Of a DNA stretch of 64,000 bases, positions 34,046 to 44,242 are shown one piece after another. This stretch comes from Lodderomyces elongisporus (taxonomy: Eukaryota; Ascomycota; Pichiomycetes; Serinales; Debaryomycetaceae). Each line of letters opens with the position of its first letter. Within the stretch, counting starts at the first letter, position 1. A program made the position numbers and the translations under genes. A model generated the notes under the pieces. That model worked only from the letters and a program-made list of their open reading frames with translations, ran no database searches and was not told the DNA's origin. Location: positions 186,001-250,000 of the forward strand of contig NC_083679.1 in the NCBI RefSeq assembly GCF_030384665.1, written 5' to 3'.

Positions 34046-35283
34046 TCAAGCTTTCTCGGCTTTTGTAGCTTTAGACTTTGGCACTTTAGTGTTCAAAGGC
34101 TCTTCCAAAAGCTTTAAAATTTCCTCATCGGTAACCTTCTTGTCAGATTTGTACAACTCAGAGTCAAACACAGGACTAGTGTATTTAACAATACCAGTCT
34201 TTGTAATACCGAATGTGGTGAAAAATTGGGCAATGTATTCTCCATCTTTCTCAATAACAACATCATATGGCAAAAGAATCTTGTGGTTTACAGACTCAGC
34301 TAAACCACCTCTGGCCTTCTTGGGGTCTTCCAAGTTACGAATGTTGTATGGGAATGGGTGACCATCACATTTGCTCTTGAACTCGGCAAGAATCTTGTGT
34401 GACATCTTCATCTTTAAGGCGTATGATTCTCCCGTCAACTTGTAAAGCGAGGTTCTAAAATTCGATGGCTTCACTTTACCATCCTTTGAAGTGGAGATCA
34501 AGATATCCAAACCGTAAACATCATTTTCGTCAAACTTGTGTGTTTCCATACTGTTTTTGTTTTGCTTGGATGGGTTAAGAATGATTTCTTTTGGTCCATA
34601 CATCACCATTCTCTCTTGATTGTGAGACAACATACTTTCCAATGGTGTGACATCAAACTCCTTGGCAACCTTGGCAACAATATTGGTGATGTCCCAATTC
34701 TTCTTACCGGGCTTGAATGTTCTTAACGCAGCCTCAGAAGCAGTCCATGCTGCTTGCATCAAGTCGGCTTTTTGGCCGGTAACTGGACTGTTTTTTTGCT
34801 CGCCAACAACAAATGTTTCACCAACAATGGAAGGGAAACCATCAATCTGTGCACCCAATTGAATGCTCACAACATCGCCTTCTTTCAATTCAATGTTGGC
34901 CTCATCGTCTATAGTCACTGGCGCCAAATGTGCAGGAACATTGTTTGGACTGATGGTGGTTGGGAATGCAATACCTTTTGGGGTTCCTTTTGTTTTCTTT
35001 GAGTTGTAGATTTTGGACAATTCTTCATTCAAAAGCTCATCACCTTTAACACAGAGATCATAAGTTTTGGATCCGGCCACTGCAGCCTCTTTAACTTGTG
35101 CCAATACTTTGTTTGCAATTTCTCCGGCAGTCTTGTACTTGGAGACAACATCTGAGTTTGCAATTGAATAATCAGGAGCTGGAGTTTCTAATGAAAAGCT
35201 GTTAGTAATCCAAATTTCATTACACGTGTCATGAAAGAATCGAGGAGATAGTACTTACTTTTATCGGCGGTAGTAGATGACAT
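34046..35283 (-). CDS. EBP1/PA2G4-family protein (aminopeptidase-like fold), two exons
   Basis: 388 residues when spliced: exon 1 is 35283-35259 (ATG, 25 bases), intron 35258-35188, exon 2 35187-34046. The intron has GTAAGT at its 5' end, TTACTAACAG containing the TACTAAC branch site, and TAG at its 3' end. Splicing gives MSSTTADKK then TPAPDYSIANSDVVSKYKTA and GEIANKVL, matching the human PA2G4 pattern of VVTKYKMGGDIANRVL. The M24 (methionine aminopeptidase) fold follows: YDLCVKGDELL, EGDVVSIQLGAQIDGF, MLSHNQERM, HPFPYNIR. Family members have lost aminopeptidase metal ligands and bind ribosomes or nucleic acid; S. pombe Cdb4 is the fission-yeast relative. It ends in a K/E-rich tail. Reading only the long second exon would give a false TTG start at 35104. 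Confidence 0.93.
35188..35258 (-). other. Spliceosomal intron of the EBP1-like gene (71 bases)
   Basis: Read on the minus strand: 5' site GTAAGT at 35258, branch site TACTAAC at 35207-35201, 3' site TAG at 35190-35188. It interrupts the split lysine codon A|AA. It contains CACGTG (35223-35228). Confidence 0.93.
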
Positions 35284-35867
35284 TTTTTTTTGCTTATATA
35301 CTTTTTAGAGAATCAAAAAATAAAAAGGAAAAATAGAAATGTTATGGTATCGGAAAAGAAAGGTGGGAAAAAGGTTGGAAAAGAATGTTTGAAAAAGCGT
35401 CCAGAAAGAATGTTGTATGAGATGCGTAAAGTTTGGAGAAAGCATAGTGAGAGAAGAAAAAATTAAACAGTATATTCAAAGGGGGTTGAGTGGGACACGG
35501 ACATGGGGGAGGAAAAGAGAAACGAAGAGTGAAAATAAATTAAATTAAAGAAAAAAAAAAAGGAACAACAGATAGATTATTCTGCCACTTACGTAACCAC
35601 CAACCTAGAACTAACATTCAAGAACCTTTGATTCATTCTTTATCACATATTATGGCGACAGAAGGACATTGGCAAATAGTTTGAGTTATTATTGTAGTGT
35701 CTCATGACTTTGAAATCATATTGAAAAGCAAAGAAAAAAAACCAAAAAAAAAACACATTATTTTTTGTCTTTTAACAAAAAAACAAATTCAGAGCATTTT
35801 TGTTGCAAAATTTACAGCGCCTTATAGTACTTTATAACACAACGTGTGGAGATCACGAGTGGTGTAA
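35284..35867. promoter_or_regulatory. Divergent promoter region EBP1/LST7
   Basis: 584 bases, A-rich on the plus strand, with poly-A runs. No specific binding site stands out by eye. Confidence 0.6.
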
Positions 35868-36557
35868 ATGCCAAACTTTATCGTGAGCTTGAGTCATTTT
35901 TGCGAGCTTCATGGTCCTTCAGTTATTGCTTGCACTCAAACAATCAATGACGATCGCACAGATGAGAGTTTATTGGCTTCAAACTCTCGATCAGCTAGCT
36001 GCGCATCATGTCAATTGATACTTCCAGATGCTGGTGCTATCAATTTGTCAAGTAAATCAAAAGGAACGCATTCTTTTGTTACTACACATTATCCAAGCTC
36101 TCAAACGCGATACTCGGCACTCACGAAATTAGTAATGAAATCGTTATCTGTTGAGACAAATTTGGACTTGTCGAAACCAATGTTTTTTGGTGATGCGATC
36201 AATGGTTTCTGTATGAACAAGATTTTCAAGTTGTACGACATCAATGCAAGGGGCCAGGAGCGGAAATATAGTATTATGGTAGTAAGCGACTCTGAGTCGG
36301 ATTTGCTCGAGAGATGGGATATCGTCAGCATATACTTCAGTGAGCTTATCAGCCTGATTCAGCAGAAAGTTTCGGAAACAAACAAGCGAATACACGAACA
36401 CAATATGAAGTCAAAGGAGAATGTGTTGGATAATGAGAAATACTTACGTAGATCAATTACTCGACCGAAGTCGTTGGTGGAGCTCACAGGCGACGATCAG
36501 ATATTTCTAAAATTGCATTTATGGGCAATCGAATTGTTGAAGGATGTGGCAAGCTAG
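35868..36557 (+). CDS. LST7: Lst7, folliculin-like GAP subunit in TORC1 signalling
   Basis: 229 residues. The start MPNFIVSLSHFCELHGPSVI is the FLCN/Lst7 N-terminal longin signature, followed by CASC (about 46-49). The rest of the longin domain follows (YSALTKLVMKSLSVET and FGDAINGFCMNKIFKLYDIN), then a longer helix near 165-190 (SETNKRIHEHNMKS). In S. cerevisiae, Lst7 with Lst4 is the GTPase-activating complex for Gtr2 that turns on TORC1 on amino-acid refeeding at the vacuole. S. cerevisiae Lst7 is about 240 residues, close to this. It lacks the C-terminal DENN domain that human folliculin has, as expected for fungal Lst7. ATG at 35868 is well supported by the conserved start. Confidence 0.88.
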   Translation: MPNFIVSLSHFCELHGPSVIACTQTINDDRTDESLLASNSRSASCASCQLILPDAGAINLSSKSKGTHSFVTTHYPSSQTRYSALTKLVMKSLSVETNLDLSKPMFFGDAINGFCMNKIFKLYDINARGQERKYSIMVVSDSESDLLERWDIVSIYFSELISLIQQKVSETNKRIHEHNMKSKENVLDNEKYLRRSITRPKSLVELTGDDQIFLKLHLWAIELLKDVAS

Positions 36558-37023
36558 TGGTTTTTCCTTTTTTTTTTTTTTTCAAAATTGACAAATCCTA
36601 TTTGAATGTCATTGAAGATAGAGTTGTTATAAAAATAATCAACAGTGCCAAGAAAGAGGGAAAAGAAAGAGGGCTGTAAAGATATAAATCTTCAGCGTCC
36701 TAAACGCACCGTTGTATTTGGTTTTGTCTGTATCTTTGTCTTTACCTTTATCCTTACCTTTATCTTTATCTTTATATTCATTTTTATAGAATTCTTGAAG
36801 TTGTATTTTTTTTTCTTTTTTGTTTACATTTATTTATTATCGTTTCCATAAATGATATCCAATGCAATCATGGATGTAGAAGCTTCAAAGGCCCAAGTCC
36901 GCTTAGCCACTTGTTTACTGATATGAAAATTTAAGGACAACTATCAAGAGAAGAGATTCCAAATAAACTTAAAATAAGGGAAATAAATTAAAATAAACCA
37001 ATCTATAGGTATAACAATCAATT
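36558..37023. other. Convergent intergenic between LST7 and the glutaredoxin gene
   Basis: 465 bases of AT-rich 3' sequence with TTTATCTT-type repeats at 36730-36785. No gene recognised. Confidence 0.85.
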
Positions 37024-37377
37024 CTAATTAAGTGAGGAAGCAAGTAATTGCTTCAACTTGTTACTCTGTTCCAAGGCTTGTAAATCCGAGTTTCCTCCAA
37101 TATGTTTCCCATTGATGAAAATGTTTGGAACCGTTCTTTGCCCTGTAACCTCTTGCAATGCTCTTTGTATCTCTGCACCATTGTTGACGGAATTCAACTC
37201 AATGAGCTCGTAAGGAACGCCATATTGAGAAAGCAAATTCTTGGTTGCTGTGCAGTATGGACAATAGGTTTTGGAATATACAACAATATTATTAGTCTGT
37301 GTAGTTGTTTCGATCAACTGTTTGATCTCTGGAGAAACTGGTGTTGGTTGAAACCAAGAAGTAATCCATTCAAACAT
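37024..37377 (-). CDS. Dithiol glutaredoxin, Grx1/Grx2 type
   Basis: 117 residues. Active site CPYC at C39-C42 in VVYSKTYCPYC. The cis-proline TVP is at 82-84 and the GG glutathione-binding pair at 94-95 (KHIGGNSDLQAL). This is the class I dithiol glutaredoxin that reduces disulphides and glutathione-mixed disulphides with GSH. The N-terminal MFEWITSWFQPTPVSPEIK is a short extension; it is not clearly a mitochondrial presequence, so cytosol is most likely. Grx2 in S. cerevisiae is also made in two forms from alternative starts, but I see no second ATG here to support that. Convergent with LST7. Confidence 0.92.
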   Translation of the reverse strand: MFEWITSWFQPTPVSPEIKQLIETTTQTNNIVVYSKTYCPYCTATKNLLSQYGVPYELIELNSVNNGAEIQRALQEVTGQRTVPNIFINGKHIGGNSDLQALEQSNKLKQLLASSLN

Positions 37378-37862
37378 GTTTGCTGTTTATAGTAGATAAA
37401 GGAGATGAAAGACCAAACAAAAATTGGGTGTTGTTTCTACACGCAACTTTTAAAGATACAAAAAAGCTGAATAAAAAAAGAGTAAATAAGAAAAAAGAAA
37501 AGAAAAATAAATACAAGAACAGGACCGTGAGTGGTTTGCGCTCAACGAGAATATTCAATTACAAAGTTGACATTCCATGTAGTAGAGAGAAATAGAATAA
37601 ACATTATTATTTCTGAACAGTTTTTCTTGAAGTTAAAAGCAGTTTTACATTTAAACAATGTATAGATCTATCTTTATATTGAAATTATTAGTTTGGCATA
37701 TTCTACCAAGCTTCTTGCCTACATTTCCCTTCCTTCCCTTCCTTCCCTTTTTTCTCTTTTTTCTTTTTGAACTTAAAGATAAAGGGTAAGGGAGAATCAA
37801 TACTAATAAGAAATAAAAAAAAACTAATGAATAGAAATTAAAAGAATGATTCCAGAAAGAAT
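37378..37862. other. Intergenic between the glutaredoxin gene and TRL1
   Basis: 485 bases, A-rich, with a CCTTCCCTTCCTTCCCTT repeat at 37729-37748. Upstream of GRX, downstream of TRL1. No gene recognised. Confidence 0.85.
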
Positions 37863-40397
37863 CTAAAAGAATGCAAATAGATTTTGGTTAGTAATGCAAA
37901 GATCCGTGGTAATATTTACCACCTCGATTTTGTCTTCACCAATATTATAAGAGCCATCTTTTGGGAAAGCTCCTTGTACTTCGTAAAGTTCAGACAACGT
38001 AGCGTTTGATTCAACTGCCTTTACCGGTGGAAAACATCCTACGGTGACATGGAAAAATTTGTTAAGTGGCTCAATCTCAACTATTTTCTTCTCGTTGTTG
38101 TAAACATTTTCAATCTCGCATGCAATACAGATGAGTTTCCCCTTATTGATGACAATCTGACGTAATTTCAAGTCGGCAGAAAATTCCAACTTGTTTCTTC
38201 CGCTATTCGACTCGCCAACCCCAAGTAGCTTCACCAAATTCTTCCATTTTGGTTTATTTCCTGGTAATTTCGAGCTGGCAATATGCGCCAAAGTTACATG
38301 GAATTCCTCTTGCACATAACCACCATTTTGGAGGTTGATATACTCCTCATTTTCAAGAATTTGCTCTAAGCTTGAAACAATATGATGGCGACCAACACCA
38401 ATACCATAAAAAGTTGGCTCTTTCTTCTTCTTTTGCTGATCGTTGCCAACAACATTATTACCCATATTTTTGGTAAATGACGGTTGATAAGCCAAACTTT
38501 CTCTGAACGCCATCTCAATCAGCTCTTCGGATGGTACTTTCAGAGTTGGCATAAGCTTTGGGAACGCCTTTGCCAAGCTATGAATGATAATTTTGACATT
38601 CTCCAATGACGAGTTCTTTGCCAACTTTAAGTTTATAACATGATGAAACTGCAGATCGGGTAACTTGTCCGCATCAAGTGGCTGGAATCTATGGATAAAG
38701 CTCATCATGACTTTTCTTGCCAACTCCTCATCACTACCAGATTTGATCAGTTGGTGGTTGTCGCCTCTCTCTTTGACTCTACCAAACGTGATATTCCATA
38801 GCTCATCATCAGTTGTTTCGCTGGGAACAAAATTTAATGCCACATACTTTATCACAAACATACCATCTAGATAATTTGACCTTTTTTCATCAACCATTTT
38901 GAAAATATCTCTTCTTTCTCGCAAAGATGAATTGTTTCGATCAAACAAAACAGCTGGGCTATCCGCCAACAACTGCAAAGCACGGTCCACAATCTTCAAT
39001 TTGGCATTACGCGGTATATCGTCGTTTTGCACGTGTCCCCAGTCTGGAAATAATAGTTTGAGTGTGTGGAAAACTGTTGTTTTCCCGCACCCAATAGTCG
39101 AGATGGGAACAAACACAAATTTGGTTCTTTCACTTTCGTCCATATTATTTTTTGCCGCCTCCGTTAATGCCTTATCAAGGTCAAGCAAATTCATTCCGCT
39201 CGTTTGTGAGTGCTCGAGAAACAATTGCCTCACTTTAATTATACCATGGTTCTGGGAGAACTCCTCTTTCAATTGTGGTTGTTGTACAAACAAATTTGCT
39301 ACAAACTTGAGATACTGTCTGGTGACATATTGGTGTTTCTTGAGTGGAATCGACTCTATGGTTTTACCGTCAAGCATTTGTCGCGTCACCTCTCTGAATT
39401 GTCTATAAAGCAAATATGGTTCTTCAAACTTGTATTTAAAGAAAAAATCTTCACTCTCCTGCTCTTGATTTAGTTCTTGATTAAGTTCTTGATTAAGTTC
39501 TTGATTAAGTTCTTGTTTCAAATCTTGACTCGTTGAGGTGGCAACCGCGCCAGTATTTGCCTCTTTCTTCAGTATCGTGTTTAGCGCGTGTAGTTTCTTG
39601 CATCTGATAACGAACCCTTCAACTTCTCTTCCGTTATAAGTTCCCGTTTCTGCACACTTGTGCAAGAAATTAAACAAATTCGCGGTGTCCTCTATTCGAA
39701 GTGTTTCAACAAATTTGAACCCCCACTCGTGTGCGAATTTTTCAACTTCCGCAATAGGAACGGTATGGAATTTGACTGTGTTGTGATTCAACCCGTGTAT
39801 GTAAAGACCAGCCTTTTCTTTTGGATATGCAAGCACGTGTTCTTCAAATTCGTCATCGCAAAGCTCGGCAACGGCGGTCAACGAGTTTTCATACAAGTAC
39901 CTTGCAAGCTCGCCGAGTCTGGCGTCGCCGATTTGCAGTCTAAGCTGTTTTTCACCCTCAATTGCATGGTTCTTTGTTGTATTGTCGTCTCGTTCTCCCG
40001 TGGAATGTTTCGAACAAACAACAATCTCTCCTGTGGGAAGCCCACTGATGAATATGATACACCCATTCTCTTTTAACGTGACATCGTAAGGTCCCACTGT
40101 GTGCTTACAAAGGTACTCCTCCTTGGTAAATGATTTTTCGCCGACATTGAAAAACTTATCGTAACCTCGGACTATTATGGTGTCGTTATTGTAGGTGAAC
40201 AAACCCCTTGCTTCAATGGGAAGTTTCACTTTACCAGTGCCGTAGTCGTAGTCTTGGAACCTCCATGAATCTAACAATACGTTTGCATTGTTCTTGGCTG
40301 CATATGTGTTTTTCCTGCATCGACCATTCTTTTTGAGTTTTGTAGACTCTTCTAGTCGAAGGCAGAGCTCTTGAACTGTTTCTTTGGAATCTCTCAT
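37863..40397 (-). CDS. TRL1: tRNA ligase (ligase, polynucleotide kinase and cyclic phosphodiesterase)
   Basis: 844 residues in three modules. The N-terminal adenylyltransferase (about 40-400) has the lysine nucleophile motif VTLKENG (K109, family motif KxxG). The central polynucleotide kinase has the P-loop STIGCGKTT (about 435-443). The C-terminal 2H cyclic phosphodiesterase has two HxT motifs, FHVTLAHI (about 697) and FHVTVGCF (about 782). This is fungal Trl1, which seals tRNA exons after intron removal and joins HAC1 mRNA in the unfolded protein response. It is essential and a drug target in fungi because its chemistry differs from human RTCB. A linker between the first two modules has four QELN repeats from a 12-base minisatellite, probably flexible. 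All catalytic residues are present. Confidence 0.95.
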   Translation of the reverse strand: MRDSKETVQELCLRLEESTKLKKNGRCRKNTYAAKNNANVLLDSWRFQDYDYGTGKVKLPIEARGLFTYNNDTIIVRGYDKFFNVGEKSFTKEEYLCKHTVGPYDVTLKENGCIIFISGLPTGEIVVCSKHSTGERDDNTTKNHAIEGEKQLRLQIGDARLGELARYLYENSLTAVAELCDDEFEEHVLAYPKEKAGLYIHGLNHNTVKFHTVPIAEVEKFAHEWGFKFVETLRIEDTANLFNFLHKCAETGTYNGREVEGFVIRCKKLHALNTILKKEANTGAVATSTSQDLKQELNQELNQELNQELNQEQESEDFFFKYKFEEPYLLYRQFREVTRQMLDGKTIESIPLKKHQYVTRQYLKFVANLFVQQPQLKEEFSQNHGIIKVRQLFLEHSQTSGMNLLDLDKALTEAAKNNMDESERTKFVFVPISTIGCGKTTVFHTLKLLFPDWGHVQNDDIPRNAKLKIVDRALQLLADSPAVLFDRNNSSLRERRDIFKMVDEKRSNYLDGMFVIKYVALNFVPSETTDDELWNITFGRVKERGDNHQLIKSGSDEELARKVMMSFIHRFQPLDADKLPDLQFHHVINLKLAKNSSLENVKIIIHSLAKAFPKLMPTLKVPSEELIEMAFRESLAYQPSFTKNMGNNVVGNDQQKKKKEPTFYGIGVGRHHIVSSLEQILENEEYINLQNGGYVQEEFHVTLAHIASSKLPGNKPKWKNLVKLLGVGESNSGRNKLEFSADLKLRQIVINKGKLICIACEIENVYNNEKKIVEIEPLNKFFHVTVGCFPPVKAVESNATLSELYEVQGAFPKDGSYNIGEDKIEVVNITTDLCITNQNLFAFF
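39473..39515 (-). repeat. 12-bp coding minisatellite in TRL1 (QELN x4)
   Basis: Tandem 12-base units, plus-strand reading TTAAGTTCTTGA-like, encoding QELN four times in the linker of TRL1. The unit keeps the reading frame. Confidence 0.9.
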
Positions 40398-41083
40398 CTA
40401 TTTGAAAAAATTAAATGGTTGACAATTGACAAAGTGGAGAGTAGATAACGAAAGGTATTAAATAATAAAAAAATTAAAAAAAAGGTTAAGAAGAAACGGA
40501 GGAAAAGGAATAAAAGAGAAGAGAGAAATATCAAGTACGAATAGAGACACCGAAGCTAAAGCCTTAAAAGATTTGACAGATTTATTTTTAAAAAAAATAA
40601 AAGTTTTGTTTGTTTGTATTTTTTTTTTTCTTTATTTAATGTTTTTCTTGATTGTGCGACTACAAGCTTTGTCTCAAGCAACGGAGATTTCAGTCCACGA
40701 ATATACTAAACAACAAGTTAAGTAAGTATATTTTTATTATGAGACGGTACATTCCATGTACATACATCATATTTAACTGTAGTTTGTATTGTTGTAATTG
40801 GTATAGTTGTAGCTTTTATAGTTGTAGTTTTTATAGTTGTATTTTTGTGCTTTATATCACGTGCCGAATTATTATGGTATATGCTACATTTTTGTACATG
40901 TTGTATATGTACAACATATATATATTTATATAAACTACACGCATCCAAAACCCTCGGAAAATGTATGGCTCGGTTTTTGTTTGCAAGTCCATATAATTCA
41001 ACATCAATTTCAAGTAAAGCCAAAATAAACCACACATTTTTACATTCTACTCTTGAAAAATAAAAAACAATTACAAGTAAACA
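40398..41083. promoter_or_regulatory. Divergent promoter region TRL1/EXO70
   Basis: 686 bases, AT-rich, with a repeated TTTTATAGTTGTAG-type stretch at 40788-40850. No specific site can be named. Confidence 0.6.
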
Positions 41084-43054
41084 ATGACGTACAGGGTGGA
41101 CGTTGATGAGGCGGATATTACAGTTCTCAATCAGAACTTGATCAAGTCCAAAGAGCTATTTGATAGCATCAACAAATCATTACAAACAATCTCGTTGAAA
41201 ACACAAACAGCTCATTCCACGATGAAGCCGGTCTTGACCCAGGTCAACAAACTCACAGCGGCACAAAAAGATATTGATGGCGGATTGAGTTTGCTATCGG
41301 AGGTGCAGGAAGCTTCGTCACAGATTAGTAAATTGGAAAACACATTGAACAACAGTATTGAATATATTGGACTCCATCAATATACAAACACATTAAAACA
41401 ATCACAGGTCTTTATGGTTGAAATTCGGCAAAAATTCAAGCAGTTCAAAGGGATTATCAATAATTTTGAAATTCTGTTAAATAGAGCCGACCAGAAATTG
41501 AGAAACTATGTTGATCTGATTTTGAATTTGGATTCCAATGCCTTGATTTCCAAAAAGGATGAAGTGAAGGCAATATTTGAATATTTTAACAGACAGGGCA
41601 ATGATAAAAAAGTTGTTAGCATGTACATTACGAAACGTGGAACCCAATTAGCAGCAATGATCAAGGCTGCTGAAAGAGAATTGCAACCAACGCGTATTGA
41701 TACTCCATATGAAAAGATGCAGTTTAAATATAATAAATTCACCGAAGTTGTGGACCAGGCATTGCATAATGAATACTCGGTGTTGAAACAGTGTCTGTTG
41801 TCTACCCTGTTTATAAACCCTATTCTGGAGTATGCAATTACCGAGTATAATCAAACCATAATATCCTTATCGCAACAACTACAAAGTCAGCAACAAGTGA
41901 CGGCCCAAGAAAATACTCGAAATAAATCTATTTTTGTAACTCTTGAAGTTCTTGACAACTTGCTACTTTTAGAATCTTCATTGAAGCTGCTTCAGGTCAA
42001 AAGTGTTGGGTTCGATCGAAGCTTAAGAAGTTTCCTTGAGCTTGGTTCCGAGATTTTCCCCAAGTTTTATAGAGAAGTTGATGCAAAATGTTCAAGCTTG
42101 CCGCAGTATACTGAAAGCAACACATCCCAAATGACTGTGGAAATAGCTAGTGTTATGCGTCGAATGTCTGAGTTTAGGCAGCCATTGCTCGAGTCAATAT
42201 CGATGCTATCACAAAGTGACTGGAAATCCGAACAATATAATACGGCTACTTATACGAAACCCCACTCCAAAAACTCTACAACGTCAACTATTAATGATAC
42301 AAATTCAACAACTCCTGAATCATTGTTGTCTCTTTATTTTACAGACATTATTGAGCGTATAATGCTTGATCTCCAAGATGGTCTAGCCAATGGCTCTAAG
42401 CACCCAACGCCCGCATTATCCACTTCGTACCCCTCATCCACTGGTGAAAATAATAATCAGAAAATGAAGAGACCCGCGCAAGCGTTTATTCTTTTGAAGA
42501 ATTTGTTTTATATTGAGAATTTTGTCAATCGTTCTGAATTGTACAATGTTTTAGGCAGCAAAGGACAAGATAAGATTAAACAGTTGCGGGAAAGATTTAC
42601 AAAGATATTTCTTGAAGATTGGAGTTTTGCGTCATTTTCTATTATTCAGGGGATGTCAGATGTGGCAAAGCTTTCGGGACAAGTGACTTTTACAAACATT
42701 GAAGCACCAACAGCAGGTGCTAGTACTAATAACTATGCATCTGCAAATACTTCAATGGCATCTACCAGTATGAGCAATACCAATAATCTTTCTTCAAAGG
42801 AAAAAGAGCAAATTAAGGAGTTGTTCAAAAAGTTTAACCAAGCCTTTGAGGATGCCTTGAGTCTTTACCAAACATTTCATTTTGGTGAGCCAACTTTCCA
42901 GAAGCAAATGGCTAATGAGGTGAAGAAGATGGTTTTGAATGCATATTTTAAGTTGTATGACAAGTATGGAAATGCTGATTTTACAAGGAATAGGTCCAAA
43001 TATGTCAAGTGGAACAGGCAAGAGTTTGAAAAGCTATTGAATGACAAGTTGTAA
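41084..43054 (+). CDS. EXO70: Exocyst subunit Exo70
   Basis: 656 residues. The start MTYRVDVDEADITVLNQNLIKS and the coiled-coil-like first 150 residues fit Exo70. Helical bundle sequence follows, with low-complexity S/T/N loops near 390-405, 435-465 and 545-565. The C-terminal domain ends in the conserved GNADFTRNRSKYVKWNRQEFEKLL, the basic helix that binds PI(4,5)P2 and Rho GTPases at the plasma membrane. Exo70 helps tether secretory vesicles to the bud and hyphal tip. ATG at 41084 is the first in frame. It is the last gene of the dense block; the next coding start is 6.2 kb away. Confidence 0.93.
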   Translation: MTYRVDVDEADITVLNQNLIKSKELFDSINKSLQTISLKTQTAHSTMKPVLTQVNKLTAAQKDIDGGLSLLSEVQEASSQISKLENTLNNSIEYIGLHQYTNTLKQSQVFMVEIRQKFKQFKGIINNFEILLNRADQKLRNYVDLILNLDSNALISKKDEVKAIFEYFNRQGNDKKVVSMYITKRGTQLAAMIKAAERELQPTRIDTPYEKMQFKYNKFTEVVDQALHNEYSVLKQCLLSTLFINPILEYAITEYNQTIISLSQQLQSQQQVTAQENTRNKSIFVTLEVLDNLLLLESSLKLLQVKSVGFDRSLRSFLELGSEIFPKFYREVDAKCSSLPQYTESNTSQMTVEIASVMRRMSEFRQPLLESISMLSQSDWKSEQYNTATYTKPHSKNSTTSTINDTNSTTPESLLSLYFTDIIERIMLDLQDGLANGSKHPTPALSTSYPSSTGENNNQKMKRPAQAFILLKNLFYIENFVNRSELYNVLGSKGQDKIKQLRERFTKIFLEDWSFASFSIIQGMSDVAKLSGQVTFTNIEAPTAGASTNNYASANTSMASTSMSNTNNLSSKEKEQIKELFKKFNQAFEDALSLYQTFHFGEPTFQKQMANEVKKMVLNAYFKLYDKYGNADFTRNRSKYVKWNRQEFEKLLNDKL

Positions 43055-43716
43055 GCGACTTAAAAGATGATGCGGTGTATACTATGTAACATTTTATTTA
43101 TTTCCTTCCTCTTTGTTCTTTTCTTTTTTTTTTCTCATTTTCTTATTTATTTGGATTCTTCACTTTGATGTATTTTGTTTGTAGCACTGCCAAAGAAGAG
43201 ATTTGAGTATACTCGACTTTGTGAGTTTTGTGTTTACACCATTCTGGTTGAGTCAAAGGATTGTTTTCAGCTGTTTTTTCTTTGTCTCTCTCTCTCCTAG
43301 CCCCTCTCTCCTAGCCTCCTTTTCTTTGGCGCTGTCCCTTGCAAATAAAATCAGATCATGTAAATCTTTCTGGTCCAAACATGGAAAAGTAGGTCTAAAA
43401 GAGAATAAAATAAAATGAAACAAAATAATAAGTAGAAAATAAATAATGAATAGTAATACTAAAAAACAAATAAAAAAAAAAACCAAAAAAGAATGGGGAC
43501 TAATGCTGTATATCTTATAGTTTCAAATAATACTTTGTCTACTATTCAAAGCAGACACATGTTACTTTTGCAGTTTTATAAATTGTGAATAGAATTAATA
43601 ACAGTCCTATGTGGTATAATAGCAACTGTTAAGGCAGAAATCAGCAGTTGACATCGTCTGATTGATTGATTGTTGTTGTCGCTGCTGCCTCTCTTTCTCT
43701 ATTCTGTATTTGCTAT

Positions 43717-43774
43717 ATATGTTTATTAATATGTTTATTAATATGTTTATTAATATGTTTGTTAATATGTTTAC
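43717..43774. repeat. 12-bp minisatellite, ATATGTTTATTA x4.8
   Basis: Four full tandem copies (one with a G substitution) and a partial fifth, 12-base period. Confidence 0.95.
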
Positions 43775-44144
43775 TTTTTTTTTCAATTTACAGGTTGGCG
43801 TTTTTACTTTACTTGAGATCTGGTCTCTATATATTTGACGTTAACTTACGTTATCTCCTAACGCCTACTATGCATAGCCATACACTGTTTTGCTTTTCCA
43901 TGTGGGTGGAGGGGTGAGGGGGTGAAAGAAGAGAGGAGCACTTAAGCTGCTCTTCGCTTGCCAACACCCTCTTCATATAAGTATTTGATAATTGGGGTGT
44001 GTTTTTTTTTTCTTAACATCTTTCTCTCTAAAAAGTGAATAATAATAATAATAGCAGTGATAATAATCCAAATATGTTGAACTACCATATCGCGGTGACC
44101 TTATTCTTTTCACAACCGATGTGACTTGCTCGCTTATCTGGTTG

Positions 44145-44168
44145 TATAATATAATATATTATATTATA
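44145..44168. repeat. Perfect 24-base AT palindrome
   Basis: The stretch reads the same on both strands across 24 bases (TATAATATAATA and its reverse complement TATTATATTATA in succession). It could extrude as a cruciform or act as a bidirectional terminator-like hairpin; function unknown. Confidence 0.9.
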
Positions 44169-44242
44169 TAATAGGTTTAGCTTACATAATCAACAATCAT
44201 AAGACCAAATATAAAAAGAAAAAAGAAGAAAGAAATTTAAAT

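Noticed and set aside
34046..35104. EBP1-like gene as a single exon beginning at 35104
   Set aside because: 35104 is TTG, the conserved N-terminus lies upstream, and a canonical intron leads to the ATG at 35283.
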